Notes: generated from the sequence alone by a model not told the origin. A stretch of 36,999 nucleotides of DNA from an uncultured Elusimicrobiales bacterium (GCA_944324685.1 CALUXG010000030.1:73073-110071), one strand, 5' to 3'. Counted from the first letter of the stretch, positions 8,894 through 17,231 are shown. Numbers and translations are program-made.

Positions 8894-8960
8894 TTTTTCT
8901 TCCTATAACTGCGTTTAATCGTTCAAAAACACGTCTCAGCGGCGTTTGATTTTCCGCCAT
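8868..8960 (-). CDS. Conserved 30-residue upstream ORF overlapping the pilin start
   Basis: A short ORF beginning MAENQTPLRRVFERLNAVIG and ending with TGA 26 bases inside the pilin gene, in a different frame. The copy before the pilin at 36549 has the same length, same overlap and mostly conservative changes (E/K, R/Q, V/T, T/N, I/F, N/D). The pilin's AGGAAG lies inside it, so translation of the small ORF would pass over the pilin start. Codon evidence alone cannot prove that it is translated; the similarity could also be recent duplication. Confidence 0.45.
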   Translation of the reverse strand: MAENQTPLRRVFERLNAVIGRKNETRFYIN

Positions 8961-8970
8961 GTATAGGGTA

Positions 8971-8996
8971 TCAAAAAAAAAAAAAACAAATCAAGG
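8971..8996 (-). promoter_or_regulatory. Poly-T tract behind TTGATT, pilin promoter region
   Basis: On the minus strand a -35-like TTGATT (8989-8994) is followed by TG, then 14 T (8973-8986), then GATACCC and TATACA. The same arrangement with 13 T occurs at 26061-26081 and with 12 T at 36628-36647, each before a pilin gene. The spacing to possible -10 boxes changes with tract length. Confidence 0.5.
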
Positions 8997-9127
8997 CATG
9001 CCCGTTTTTCAACCAATAAACGGCCACGGCACAACGCCTACCGCCACGGCGAGGAGACAAAACAAACAGCTCAAAAAATCCCCCGCATCATACCCTGACG
9101 CCTTGGCCGTTCCGCGACCGTTCTTCA

Positions 9128-9155
9128 TAAAAAATCCCCGCTTTTCAGCGGGGAT
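9128..9155 (-). terminator. Terminator of the dnaB-radA operon
   Basis: On the minus strand ATCCCCGC and GCGGGGAT form a perfect eight-bp stem with a six-base loop, followed by six T. It lies 18 bases after the radA stop. Confidence 0.9.
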
Positions 9156-9173
9156 AAAAAATTCAATCATTTT

Positions 9174-10538
9174 TTAACGAAGTTTTACAGCCAATTCATT
9201 GATTTGCGTAATTTCCTGCACGGACAAGCCCGTCAATTTTTGTTTTTCCTGTTTGGAAAGCGGCGCCGTAAAAGCCGTCTTAAAGCCCAAACGCTGCGCT
9301 TCTTCCAAACGACGGTCCATCAAAGGCACTTTGGCAATTTGGCCCAAAATACCCACCTCCGCCAAAAACATACAATCATGCGCTATGGCGGTATCTTTGA
9401 CGGAACTGATGACGGCGGCGCACACGGCCAAATCCAGCGCGGGGTCTTTGAGTTTCACGCCGCCGGCTATGCTGACGTAAATATCTTTATTATCCAGAGA
9501 CAAACCTATATGTTTTTCAAGCGCGGCAAACAACATTAAGCAACGATTCAAGTCCACCCCCGTCGCCACGCGGCGCGGAAACGGATAATGCGTCGGGCTG
9601 GCCAAAGCTTGCACTTCCGTCAACAATGGACGGGACCCTTCCAGCGCCAAAGTATAAGCGCGGCCTTTTAAGGCGGAGCGGGCGGAAGTCTGCGCAAAAT
9701 ATTCCCCCGCATTTTCCACGCCCTCCAGCCCATGGCCGGTCATTTGAAAAAGTCCTATTTCTGACGTGGAGCCGAAGCGGTTTTTATGCGGCCGAAGCAA
9801 ACGCAGCACATTGTCTTTTTCCGTATCAAAATACAAAACGCTGTCCACCATGTGTTCCAAAATTTTCGGGCCGGCCAGTTCCCCGTCTTTGGTTACATGT
9901 CCCAGCACAAACGTGATAATGCCTTTCGGTTTGCACAAACGCACCAATTCCGATGTGCATTCGCGCACTTGGCCCACCGTGCCGGAGGAAGAAGTAAAAT
10001 CCGGATGATAAACGGTTTGAATGGAGTCCAACACCAAAACGTCCGGACTCACATTTTCCACCGCTTCAATAATATTCTGAATATTTGTCTGGCAATGCAA
10101 AAAGATATTTGCATTATTCACGCCCAAACGCTGGGCGCGGCCGGATATTTGACTGAGGCTTTCCTCTCCGGAAATATACAATACTTTCAGATGTTTGGCC
10201 AAAGCATCGGCCACCTGCAGCATCAGCGTGCTTTTGCCTATGCCGGGCGCGCCGGCCAGCAGCGTTATCTGCCCCTTTACCAAGCCCCCGCCCAATAAAC
10301 GGTCAAACTCTCCTATTCCCGTCGCAATACGTTCTTCTTGGACACAACGGCTGTCGGAAAGTTTGACAATTTCAGAAGAGAAATCCGTAAAAGAACGGCT
10401 TCGTTTTTCTTTTTTGTTTTCCTGTTGTTTGACCTCTTCGGCCAACGTGTTCCACTCCCCGCATTCGGGGCATTTGCCCGCCCACTTGGCCGACTCATAT
10501 CCGCACTTTTGGCATACGAACACCGTCTTAAATTTCAT
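9174..10538 (-). CDS. radA: DNA repair protein RadA/Sms
   Basis: A 454-residue RecA-like helicase that helps branch migration during recombinational repair. The N-terminal zinc ribbon has Cys9, Cys12, Cys23 and Cys26 (CQKC, CPEC). The Walker A loop GAPGIGKST is at 96-104, the RadA-specific KNRFG at 252-256, and the C-terminal about 170 residues are the inactive Lon-protease-like domain (GVDLNRCLMLFAALEK, IAGGVKLKDPALDLA). The AGGAG site before its ATG overlaps the mlaD stop region, with eight bases between the genes, so it is the last gene of the dnaB operon. Confidence 0.97.
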   Translation of the reverse strand: MKFKTVFVCQKCGYESAKWAGKCPECGEWNTLAEEVKQQENKKEKRSRSFTDFSSEIVKLSDSRCVQEERIATGIGEFDRLLGGGLVKGQITLLAGAPGIGKSTLMLQVADALAKHLKVLYISGEESLSQISGRAQRLGVNNANIFLHCQTNIQNIIEAVENVSPDVLVLDSIQTVYHPDFTSSSGTVGQVRECTSELVRLCKPKGIITFVLGHVTKDGELAGPKILEHMVDSVLYFDTEKDNVLRLLRPHKNRFGSTSEIGLFQMTGHGLEGVENAGEYFAQTSARSALKGRAYTLALEGSRPLLTEVQALASPTHYPFPRRVATGVDLNRCLMLFAALEKHIGLSLDNKDIYVSIAGGVKLKDPALDLAVCAAVISSVKDTAIAHDCMFLAEVGILGQIAKVPLMDRRLEEAQRLGFKTAFTAPLSKQEKQKLTGLSVQEITQINELAVKLR

Positions 10539-10546
10539 AGCCGCTC

Positions 10547-11815
10547 CTAATTAGCCATGGTGGCCAGCCCGAAGAACGAAGAAATATCCTGATCGTTAAA
10601 TGAAATATTGGCTTTCACGTTAAAATAATTGGTTTCCATGGCGTCGCGCATCCATGCCCCGACGGAGAAGTATTTGCTCACGCGGTAATCTATGCCATAA
10701 GAGACATTAGGTTTGTCAAAATGACGGTCATTGATAATACGGTCGCGGCCCCAATCGGTAAATTCAACACCCGCGGTAAAACGCTGCAGAAAATCATGTT
10801 TATAAAACGGCTTCAATTCCAGCGCCACGCCGCCCGCGCCGCGTATCATGCCGGCCGACAAATTGGCCCATTGATTGTACAAACCAAAACGCAAATCCAG
10901 CTTGTTGCGTTCCACATAATCTCCCTCGCCCAATTTGTCATCTTCATTACCGATGTTGGAAATACCCGCGCGATAATAAGTGTAACCGCTGGAAGGAAAA
11001 ATTTCCAACGCCAAATCACTGGTGGAAATGCCCGGGTCCGTGGCATAGAAAAAGTCATAATCCCAATACACGCGGAAGCGGCTCATTTTTCCCACAAAAG
11101 TTTTTACTTCCGTCATGGTGGTCTTTAACTCGCTGACGCTTTGTTTGACCTGTTCTTTCATTTCTTGATCTTTAATCAAACTGCCCAAAACGCCTTCCTC
11201 ATTGGAAATGCTGTCCATAACGGCATTCAGTTTATCCGTAATTTCCTGCAAATTTTTCATGGAATCGGTAACGTAAGGACGCATGGTAATTACCAATTGA
11301 TTTACGTTGGCGGAAAGCTGGCGTATATCGCGCATGGCGTCGTTAAGCTGCGCGCCGAACTGGCCCTGCCGGTTGATGCTGTCCACTAATTCTTTTACGC
11401 TGGTCATGGTATCGGCTATTTGCCGGTCCATAGGCACTTCATCGGAGCCACGCACATAGTCCCCCGCTTGTATCAACCCCGAACGCTCGTCCCCGGGTTC
11501 CACTTTGATGTATTTTGTGCCGATAATGCCCGTCATGGCCACGGAAAAACGGCTGCCTTTGTATAAAGGAATATCTTCATCCACCGCCGCTACCACAATC
11601 ACTTGTCCGTCTTCTATTTTAATATCTTTGACTTTGCCGATTTCTACGCCGGAAAGTTTGACTGCCGCTTTAACGGGCAGACCGGAAACGTCCTCAAACT
11701 TTACATTGACGTCATAAGAACGCGAAATGGAAAAGCCTCCCAAAAAATACAAACTAAATCCTAGGGCCGCCAGCCCTAACACAGTAAATAAGCCAAGTTT
11801 CGTTTCCGGTTTCAT
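10547..11815 (-). CDS. mlaD: MlaD/MCE lipid-transport protein with C-terminal beta-rich domain
   Basis: A 422-residue protein. Residues about 7-27 are one membrane anchor, and about 35-115 an MCE domain (YDVNVKFEDVSGLPVKAAVKLSGVEIGKV, GTKYIKVEPGD). Residues about 125-240 are helical or coiled. Residues about 240-422 have alternating aromatic strands (FRVYWDYDFFYATD, LDLRFGLYNQW, FNVKANISFNDQD), which looks like an outer-membrane beta-barrel or porin-like fold. The MCE ring normally moves phospholipids between the inner and outer membrane together with MlaE and MlaF, encoded just upstream. The extra domain is not present in E. coli MlaD. The barrel assignment is inferred from pattern only. The gap to mlaF is 62 bases and the Shine-Dalgarno sequence is weak. 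Confidence 0.88.
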   Translation of the reverse strand: MKPETKLGLFTVLGLAALGFSLYFLGGFSISRSYDVNVKFEDVSGLPVKAAVKLSGVEIGKVKDIKIEDGQVIVVAAVDEDIPLYKGSRFSVAMTGIIGTKYIKVEPGDERSGLIQAGDYVRGSDEVPMDRQIADTMTSVKELVDSINRQGQFGAQLNDAMRDIRQLSANVNQLVITMRPYVTDSMKNLQEITDKLNAVMDSISNEEGVLGSLIKDQEMKEQVKQSVSELKTTMTEVKTFVGKMSRFRVYWDYDFFYATDPGISTSDLALEIFPSSGYTYYRAGISNIGNEDDKLGEGDYVERNKLDLRFGLYNQWANLSAGMIRGAGGVALELKPFYKHDFLQRFTAGVEFTDWGRDRIINDRHFDKPNVSYGIDYRVSKYFSVGAWMRDAMETNYFNVKANISFNDQDISSFFGLATMAN

Positions 11816-11877
11816 ATTTTTATTCTACCTTAAAATAAATTAAAAATGCGGCATTTCGACGCAAAACCTTCCGCCAC

Positions 11878-12642
11878 TTAGTCTCTCATCAGTTTCATTT
11901 GTATGGGACCGTGGCTGGAGCCGTCTACAAACTGGCGCACATACGGATTATCCGTACGGCGGAAATCTTCCGGCGTGCCGTAAAGCATAATTTTTCCTTC
12001 ATACAAAAAAGCTATATAATCTGAAATCTTAAAAGCGGAATGCATATCATGCGTAATAACAACGGAGGTTACCCCTATCTTCTTTTTCATTTCCAAAATT
12101 AAATCGCTGATAATATCCGACATGATGGGATCCAGCCCCGTGGTGGGTTCATCATATAAAATACACTGTGGGCTTACCGCCAATACACGCGCCAAACTGA
12201 CGCGCTTGCGCATGCCGCCGGACAATTCGGAAGGATTTAGCTTTGCCACTTCCGGCTTCAGCCCCACCATGGCCAGTTTTTCTTTTACCACGCTGGCATA
12301 TCGGCTCTTGGGAATATCCGTCAAATATTCCAGACCAAAAGCAACGTTTTCCCCTACGGTCATGGAATCAAACAAAGCCCCCTCTTGAAACAAATACCCG
12401 AAATGGCGCCTTACCGCCGCCAAGCGAAAAGGATTCTGTACTTTGGTAATATCTTTGCCGCGGACGATAATTTCCCCGCCGTCCGCGTCCAACAGGCGCA
12501 TCATGCATTTAATCAGCGTACTTTTACCCGAGCCGGAACCACCTAAAATAGAAGTGATCTTTCCGTCTTCTATATTTAGGTTTACGTCGCGCAATACGTG
12601 ATGGGCACCAAAGCTTTTTTTAAGATGTTTTATTTCTATCAT
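11878..12642 (-). CDS. mlaF: Lipid-transport ABC ATPase MlaF
   Basis: A 254-residue ATP-binding subunit. Walker A GGSGSGKST is at residues 34-42, the signature LSGGMRKR and Walker B ILYDEPTTGLDP follow, then the H-loop VITHDM. The FQEGALFDSMTVGENVAF stretch is characteristic of the MlaF/TtgA2 group rather than of other ABC importers. It powers MlaE. The start at 12642 overlaps the mlaE stop by one base (TAATG), a sign of translational coupling. An in-frame ATG at 12708 lies inside mlaE and is unlikely. Confidence 0.95.
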   Translation of the reverse strand: MIEIKHLKKSFGAHHVLRDVNLNIEDGKITSILGGSGSGKSTLIKCMMRLLDADGGEIIVRGKDITKVQNPFRLAAVRRHFGYLFQEGALFDSMTVGENVAFGLEYLTDIPKSRYASVVKEKLAMVGLKPEVAKLNPSELSGGMRKRVSLARVLAVSPQCILYDEPTTGLDPIMSDIISDLILEMKKKIGVTSVVITHDMHSAFKISDYIAFLYEGKIMLYGTPEDFRRTDNPYVRQFVDGSSHGPIQMKLMRD

Positions 12643-13418
12643 TAAATCCCAAACGCCGTTAAAATGGCGGTCAAAAAATAATCCAGCACCAAAATCAACA
12701 CAATGCAAGTTACAACGGCACCGGTCGTGGATTTGCCCACTCCCTCCGCACCGCCGCGCGTACTGATGCCTTTATAGCAGCATACGGCAGCCACCATAAA
12801 CGCAAAAATAAAAGATTTAATAAATCCATGCATAAAATCGGAAGCGCCCATGAAAGTGGTAATATCGTTTAAGTACACTTCCCCGGGGACTTCAAGCGCA
12901 TATACAGCCACCAAATATCCGCCTATGACACCAAAAATATTGGAAAACACCGTCAATACAGGCATGGTCAAAAGAAAAGCCCCCATGCGGGGAATAATCA
13001 AATATTGCGTAGGGTTGGTCCCCAATGTATGCAGTGCATCCAGCTGCTCCGTTACGGCCATAGTGCCTATATGAGCCGTTACGGCCGCACCGGCGCGGCC
13101 AGCCACTACCACTCCCGTCAGCACGGGCCCCAACTCACGAATTAATGAAAATGAAACAATCGTTCCCACGAAAATCGGATCACCAAAAATATTATTAATG
13201 GTATTTCCCGCCTGCAGCGCAAGCACCATCCCCGTAAAAAGGCTGGTCAAGGCCGTTACACCGAAAGAATCCACCCCGATAGTAATGCTTTGGAGAACAA
13301 ATTGTTTAAATTCAAAACGCGCATGCACCAGCCAAAAACCGACCGAACGCACCATATCGGCCGCGCCGCCGGTTTGGTCCAACCAATGCATTACTTTTTT
13401 TCCTATTGCCGTCAGCAT
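12642..13418 (-). CDS. mlaE: Lipid-transport ABC permease MlaE
   Basis: A 258-residue inner-membrane permease with about five or six helices. Family motifs are FTGMVLALQAG, RELGPVLTGVVVAGRAGAAVTAHIGTM, EQLDALHTLG and NPTQYLIIPR. It forms the transmembrane part of the MlaFED complex that moves phospholipids across the periplasm. The ATG at 13418 follows the alr stop directly; a second in-frame ATG at 13391 has a better AGGA site about nine bases upstream and may be the true start, which would shorten the protein to 249 residues. Confidence 0.95.
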   Translation of the reverse strand: MLTAIGKKVMHWLDQTGGAADMVRSVGFWLVHARFEFKQFVLQSITIGVDSFGVTALTSLFTGMVLALQAGNTINNIFGDPIFVGTIVSFSLIRELGPVLTGVVVAGRAGAAVTAHIGTMAVTEQLDALHTLGTNPTQYLIIPRMGAFLLTMPVLTVFSNIFGVIGGYLVAVYALEVPGEVYLNDITTFMGASDFMHGFIKSFIFAFMVAAVCCYKGISTRGGAEGVGKSTTGAVVTCIVLILVLDYFLTAILTAFGI

Positions 13419-14525
13419 TTATTCTTTATAAAACCTCGGTACGCGGGGCATAATCAGCGTGGTTAACTCATAATCAATCGTCCCCGCCTTCTGCGCCAGC
13501 TCTTGAACGCGGATTTCTTCTGCGCCCTGCCGCCCGACCAATACAGCTTCATCGCCTACATGCGCATCCGGCACGGCAGAAATGTCCGCCATGCACATAT
13601 CCATGGTAATATTGCCCAGCACGCGACAGCGGACGCCTTTAATCAAAACATCGGCTTTATTGGACAAAGCCCGCAAATAACCATCTCCATACCCTATGGG
13701 AATGGTAGCCACTTTCATGGCCTTGGGAGCAATAAAGCTGCGATTATAACTGATGCTGGCTCCGGCGGACACTTCTTTGGCAAATACAATGCGGCTTTTC
13801 AAAGACAACACCGGCTCAAATCCCTCCGACAATCCAAAAGCGGCATGGCCTACCCGCACCATATCGCAATAACTGTCCGGCCTCCGCTCCACAGCCAAAG
13901 AAGCGGCAATATGAAACAAATGCACCGCAATTTTATGCAAACGCACATTGGTCATGGTATCGCGGAAATAACCTATTTGTTCCTCTGTATAGGCCGCGTC
14001 CGTATCTACGCTGGACAAGTGGGAAAACACCCCTTCCAGCTCTATCCACTCATCTCCGTTCAATTCGTGAATGATATGCATGACGCCGCCGCGGCGCGTG
14101 CCGATGCGGCCCATGCCGCTGTCCTGCTTGACGTGGCAGCGAGCTTTTCGACCCAATTTGCGCGCAATAGACTTAATAGCTTTAGCCGCTTCCATGCTGG
14201 CCACAGCCACAGACAAATCATAGCGTATGGCATACTCAAACGCCTCAAACGGATAAATGCTGCCCAACACCAGAATGGGCAATATCACGCCGGCGCGGCG
14301 CAGTAAAATGCCCTCTTCCACGGACGCCACGCCCACAAATTCGCACAATTGATGCGTCTGTGCATACAATCCCAGCCGTTCCGCCCCGTGGCCGTAAGCA
14401 TTGGCTTTCAGCACGGCCAAAATCTTAATATCCGGCCCCACTTTGCCGCGTATTTTGTGCAAATTGCGGCCGTAAGCGGCCAAATCTATATCGGCCCATG
14501 TAGGGCGCAAAAAAGGAATATCCAC
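13419..14525 (-). CDS. alr: Alanine racemase
   Basis: A 368-residue PLP enzyme of cytoplasmic peptidoglycan synthesis that makes D-alanine from L-alanine. Lys40 in VLKANAYGHG binds PLP. The second catalytic residue is the Tyr in ASISYNRSF, where many homologues have SYGRT, and MDMCMADIS is the substrate-side motif. The start is GTG at 14525, four bases after the dnaB stop, with GGAG overlapping the end of dnaB, so it is tightly coupled to dnaB. Confidence 0.95.
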   Translation of the reverse strand: MDIPFLRPTWADIDLAAYGRNLHKIRGKVGPDIKILAVLKANAYGHGAERLGLYAQTHQLCEFVGVASVEEGILLRRAGVILPILVLGSIYPFEAFEYAIRYDLSVAVASMEAAKAIKSIARKLGRKARCHVKQDSGMGRIGTRRGGVMHIIHELNGDEWIELEGVFSHLSSVDTDAAYTEEQIGYFRDTMTNVRLHKIAVHLFHIAASLAVERRPDSYCDMVRVGHAAFGLSEGFEPVLSLKSRIVFAKEVSAGASISYNRSFIAPKAMKVATIPIGYGDGYLRALSNKADVLIKGVRCRVLGNITMDMCMADISAVPDAHVGDEAVLVGRQGAEEIRVQELAQKAGTIDYELTTLIMPRVPRFYKE

Positions 14526-14528
14526 GGT

Positions 14529-15944
14529 TTACTCCGGCAATACCAAAGTCCCTTCTTCCGCAGGTCCCAAAGTCTGGTTTTCCGGCGGAGGATCGGTAAA
14601 AAGCGTATATTCGCCAAGGAAATTGAGATGCACGTCTCCCACCGGTCCGTTGCGCTGCTTGGCAATAATCAGCAAAGCTTTGCGCTGTTCTTCGGGCGGA
14701 AGCTCATCTTTGCTTTTATAATAACTGGGCCGGTGGATCAATGCCACAACATCCGCATCCTGCTCAATGGAACCGGACTCACGCAAATCCGACAGCTGCG
14801 GTTTATTATTTTGACGGCTCTTGTCTTCATTTTTACGGCTAAGCTGGGAAAGCGCCAGCACGGGAACTTGCAAATTGCGCGCCAGTTCTTTTAGCATGCG
14901 GGAAATTTCGGAAACTTCCTGCTGGCGGCTCTCCGTACGGCCCGAGGTGCGTATGAGCTGCAAATAATCAATGACAATCATGCCCAACTCTTTGCCCTGC
15001 TTGGCCAATTCATTGGCCAAACGGCGCGAACGCATGCGGATTTCGGTAATAGTGATGCCAGGGGTATCGTCTATGTATAAAGGCGCCTCGGACAAACGCC
15101 CCAACTCCCGCAATAAATCCGGCCAGCGGTTATATTGAAAATAACCGTTGCGCACCTGCTGCACATTAGCCATGGCAGCAGCGCAAAGCATACGTTCATA
15201 AATGGAACGTCGGTCCATTTCCAGCGAAAAAATAGCCGTTGGAAAACCGCAGTTAACGCTGGCGTGATGGGCGATATTTAACGCCAAAGCGGTTTTTCCT
15301 TGACTGGGCCGCGCGCCCAAAATAATCAAATCGGACTTGCGCAGGCCGCCCGTCGCCAAATCAAATTTGCGAAAACCCGTCGGCACGCCCTGAATGGGAT
15401 TTTTGGCCTTATGGGCTTTTTCTATCATGTCCATGACTTCCACGGCCAAATCCTTAGAGGAAACGAATCCGCGCAAGTCTTGTTTTTGACTAAGCCTAAA
15501 AATTTGCTCCTGCGCTATATCAATCAGTTTTTCGGGGGATTCTTCTTCTTTATAACACTGTTCCACCAATGAAGTGGCCGTATGTATTAAATCCCGCACG
15601 ATAAATTTGTTGTAAACAATATGCGCATAATGCTCCACATGGGCGGCAGTGGATACCTTATTGATAAGGTCGGTCAAATACAGCTCTCCCCCCACCTGCA
15701 AAAGCAAATTTTGGGTTTTCAGTTCTTCCGTCAGCGTAACCAAATCTACGGCGCGGTTTTTATCCACCAAGGTTTTAATGGCGGAAAAAATCTTTTTATG
15801 AGCGTCTTTATAAAAATGTTCCGGTTTTAGAATATCCAACGCCCGTTCCACGGCATCCGATTCCAAAAGCATAGACCCCAGAACGGCCATTTCCGCATCC
15901 AACGCCTGTGGAGGGATCTTTTCTTCCAGCAAATTACTCGGCAT
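14529..15944 (-). CDS. dnaB: Replicative DNA helicase DnaB
   Basis: A 471-residue hexameric helicase that unwinds DNA at the replication fork. The N-terminal domain (PPQALDAEMAVLGSMLLES, about residues 10-110) is the primase-interacting domain. The RecA-like domain has Walker A GARPSQGKTALALN, IVIDYLQLI as Walker B, and the C-terminal LSDLRESGSIEQDADVV that is diagnostic for DnaB. No intein is present. I chose the ATG at 15944 because AAGAGG precedes it; the frame is open further upstream but that part crosses the promoter. It is the first gene of a six-gene operon ending in radA. Confidence 0.96.
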   Translation of the reverse strand: MPSNLLEEKIPPQALDAEMAVLGSMLLESDAVERALDILKPEHFYKDAHKKIFSAIKTLVDKNRAVDLVTLTEELKTQNLLLQVGGELYLTDLINKVSTAAHVEHYAHIVYNKFIVRDLIHTATSLVEQCYKEEESPEKLIDIAQEQIFRLSQKQDLRGFVSSKDLAVEVMDMIEKAHKAKNPIQGVPTGFRKFDLATGGLRKSDLIILGARPSQGKTALALNIAHHASVNCGFPTAIFSLEMDRRSIYERMLCAAAMANVQQVRNGYFQYNRWPDLLRELGRLSEAPLYIDDTPGITITEIRMRSRRLANELAKQGKELGMIVIDYLQLIRTSGRTESRQQEVSEISRMLKELARNLQVPVLALSQLSRKNEDKSRQNNKPQLSDLRESGSIEQDADVVALIHRPSYYKSKDELPPEEQRKALLIIAKQRNGPVGDVHLNFLGEYTLFTDPPPENQTLGPAEEGTLVLPE

Positions 15945-15999
15945 ATAAGACCTCTTATGGCAAAAATAATCGGATTCCCGCACCGAAATCCTTTTAGTC

Positions 16000-16008
16000 A
16001 TTGTAGCA
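16000..16008 (-). promoter_or_regulatory. Extended -10 promoter of the dnaB operon
   Basis: On the minus strand TGC-TACAAT forms an extended -10 element 56 bases upstream of the dnaB start. No convincing -35 box is seen. Confidence 0.5.
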
Positions 16009-16105
16009 ATTTTGAACGCGGCGCGCGGGCTTTGAACAAACGGCCCTCCTTTTTCCGTCATTCATCACCACACAAACCAAAAATACGCAGAAAGCCGTTA
16101 TTTTA

Positions 16106-16118
16106 TATAATCAGAATA
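16106..16118 (+). promoter_or_regulatory. Promoter of HIT gene, apparently leaderless
   Basis: A perfect TATAAT (16106-16111) ends seven bases before the A of the ATG, which would place +1 at the start codon. No ribosome binding site is present. The -35 box is weak. Confidence 0.5.
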
Positions 16119-16453
16119 TGAACTGTATATTTTGCGACATTGCTAGCGGAGCCGTTAAAAGCCAAATCGTCTATGAAAACGACGACGTACTGGCTTTTAA
16201 GGATTTGAACCCTCAGGCTCCCACGCATATCTTGATTATTCCGAAGAAGCACATCAGCCGTTTGTCTGAAACGCAAAACGGCGACGCCGAACTGCTGGGC
16301 AAAGTATTGCTGGCCGCCCGTGATTTGGCCAAAAAATTTGACTTGGGAGATTTTCGTCTTGTTACCAATAACGGCAAAGGAGCCGGACAAACCGTAGACC
16401 ATCTGCACTTTCATCTCATGGCGGGACGGCGCTTTTTATGGCCTGCAGGATAG
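16118..16453 (+). CDS. HIT family nucleotide-binding hydrolase (HinT-like)
   Basis: A 111-residue cytoplasmic protein with the histidine-triad motif HLHFHLMAG near the C-terminus, and the HinT-type N-terminus CIFCDIASGAVKSQIVYENDD. Members hydrolyse AMP linked to lysine or other amines. The length and the PQAPTHILIIPKKHI stretch match bacterial HinT. It is divergent from the dnaB operon and seems to lie alone, ending before a hairpin terminator. It has no Shine-Dalgarno sequence. Confidence 0.95.
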   Translation: MNCIFCDIASGAVKSQIVYENDDVLAFKDLNPQAPTHILIIPKKHISRLSETQNGDAELLGKVLLAARDLAKKFDLGDFRLVTNNGKGAGQTVDHLHFHLMAGRRFLWPAG

Positions 16454-16474
16454 GCACCGCTCTTTCTCTGGCAA

Positions 16475-16512
16475 CAAAAAACGGTCCGAATGAAAATTCG
16501 GACCGTTTATCG
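16475..16512. terminator. Bidirectional terminator between HIT and secreted-protein genes
   Basis: A perfect 11-bp stem (ACGGTCCGAAT / ATTCGGACCGT) with a GAAA loop has A residues on the left and T residues on the right. Confidence 0.85.
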
Positions 16513-16538
16513 TGTGATTCATTATCTAAAAACACCGA

Positions 16539-17093
16539 TCAGCGGTAAGACCCTCCGCACATCAAAAATAAGCCTTTTTCTCCATTAAAAGTCAGATTCT
16601 GCCATGTAATCGTATTGTTGGAAGCGCTGCATTGCGGGAATTTTTTGCCATACAAAGCAAAGATTTTTGTTACATTGGCCTGATTGTTCACTTCCAGCGA
16701 GCGTACCTGATTATTCAGGAATTTATCAACATACAAGTCATGCGCAAAACGGATCGTGCCACTTCCCGTTGAAGAACTTGTACCTAAGGTCAACACGTTT
16801 GCCTGCAGAGTGGCCGACGGGGAAGAAGAAACCAAATTCAAAGAACCGCCGTTAAGAATAATTCTGCCCACATTCAAATTACCCGTCTTGTTTGCATCTT
16901 TCTGTACGACCAGACTTCCCCCTACTTCCAACTGGCACTGCTTCAAGATGCCAACGTCGGCCGTACCCGCAACGGACAAGTCTTTATAGGCGGCATAAGG
17001 AACCGGAAAATAAGTAACCATTTTAATATTGCTTTGCGCAGCACAAGGCCACGCCAACAACAAACAAACAAAAGCCCACAGCAGTTTTTTCAT
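16539..17093 (-). CDS. Secreted protein of unknown function
   Basis: A 184-residue protein with a signal peptide (MKKLLWAFVCLLLAWPCAAQ). The mature part begins SNIKMVTYFPVPYAAYKDL and then has a glycine- and serine-rich, beta-strand-like pattern with alternating hydrophobic residues. Cys residues in KQCQLEV, PQCSASN and LMCGGSY may form disulfides. I do not recognise a family. The repetitive beta pattern recalls surface or tail-fibre-like proteins, but this is weak. The ATG at 17093 has TAGGAG upstream, better than the ATG at 17111. It is a single-gene unit with its own promoter and terminator. Confidence 0.8.
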   Translation of the reverse strand: MKKLLWAFVCLLLAWPCAAQSNIKMVTYFPVPYAAYKDLSVAGTADVGILKQCQLEVGGSLVVQKDANKTGNLNVGRIILNGGSLNLVSSSPSATLQANVLTLGTSSSTGSGTIRFAHDLYVDKFLNNQVRSLEVNNQANVTKIFALYGKKFPQCSASNNTITWQNLTFNGEKGLFLMCGGSYR

Positions 17094-17127
17094 ACAATCT
17101 CCTACTTTCAAGCAAATATTTACTAAT

Positions 17128-17156
17128 AGTATAAACTATAAAATGAAAAAAAGCAA
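17128..17156 (-). promoter_or_regulatory. Promoter of secreted-protein gene
   Basis: On the minus strand TTGCTT (17151-17156) and TATACT (17128-17133) are 17 bases apart, leaving a leader of about 28 bases. Confidence 0.7.
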
Positions 17157-17231
17157 ACCGCGCCCATACACGCAAGGGACAAACTCCGTTCCAATCGGCC
17201 GTAAGTCTTTTTTTATACGAATCAGCTTGGC

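Noticed and set aside
8959-9177. 72-codon plus-strand frame starting MYRVSKKKK
   Set aside because: It is made from the poly-A tract, the complement of the pilin control region and the radA terminator; no ribosome site.
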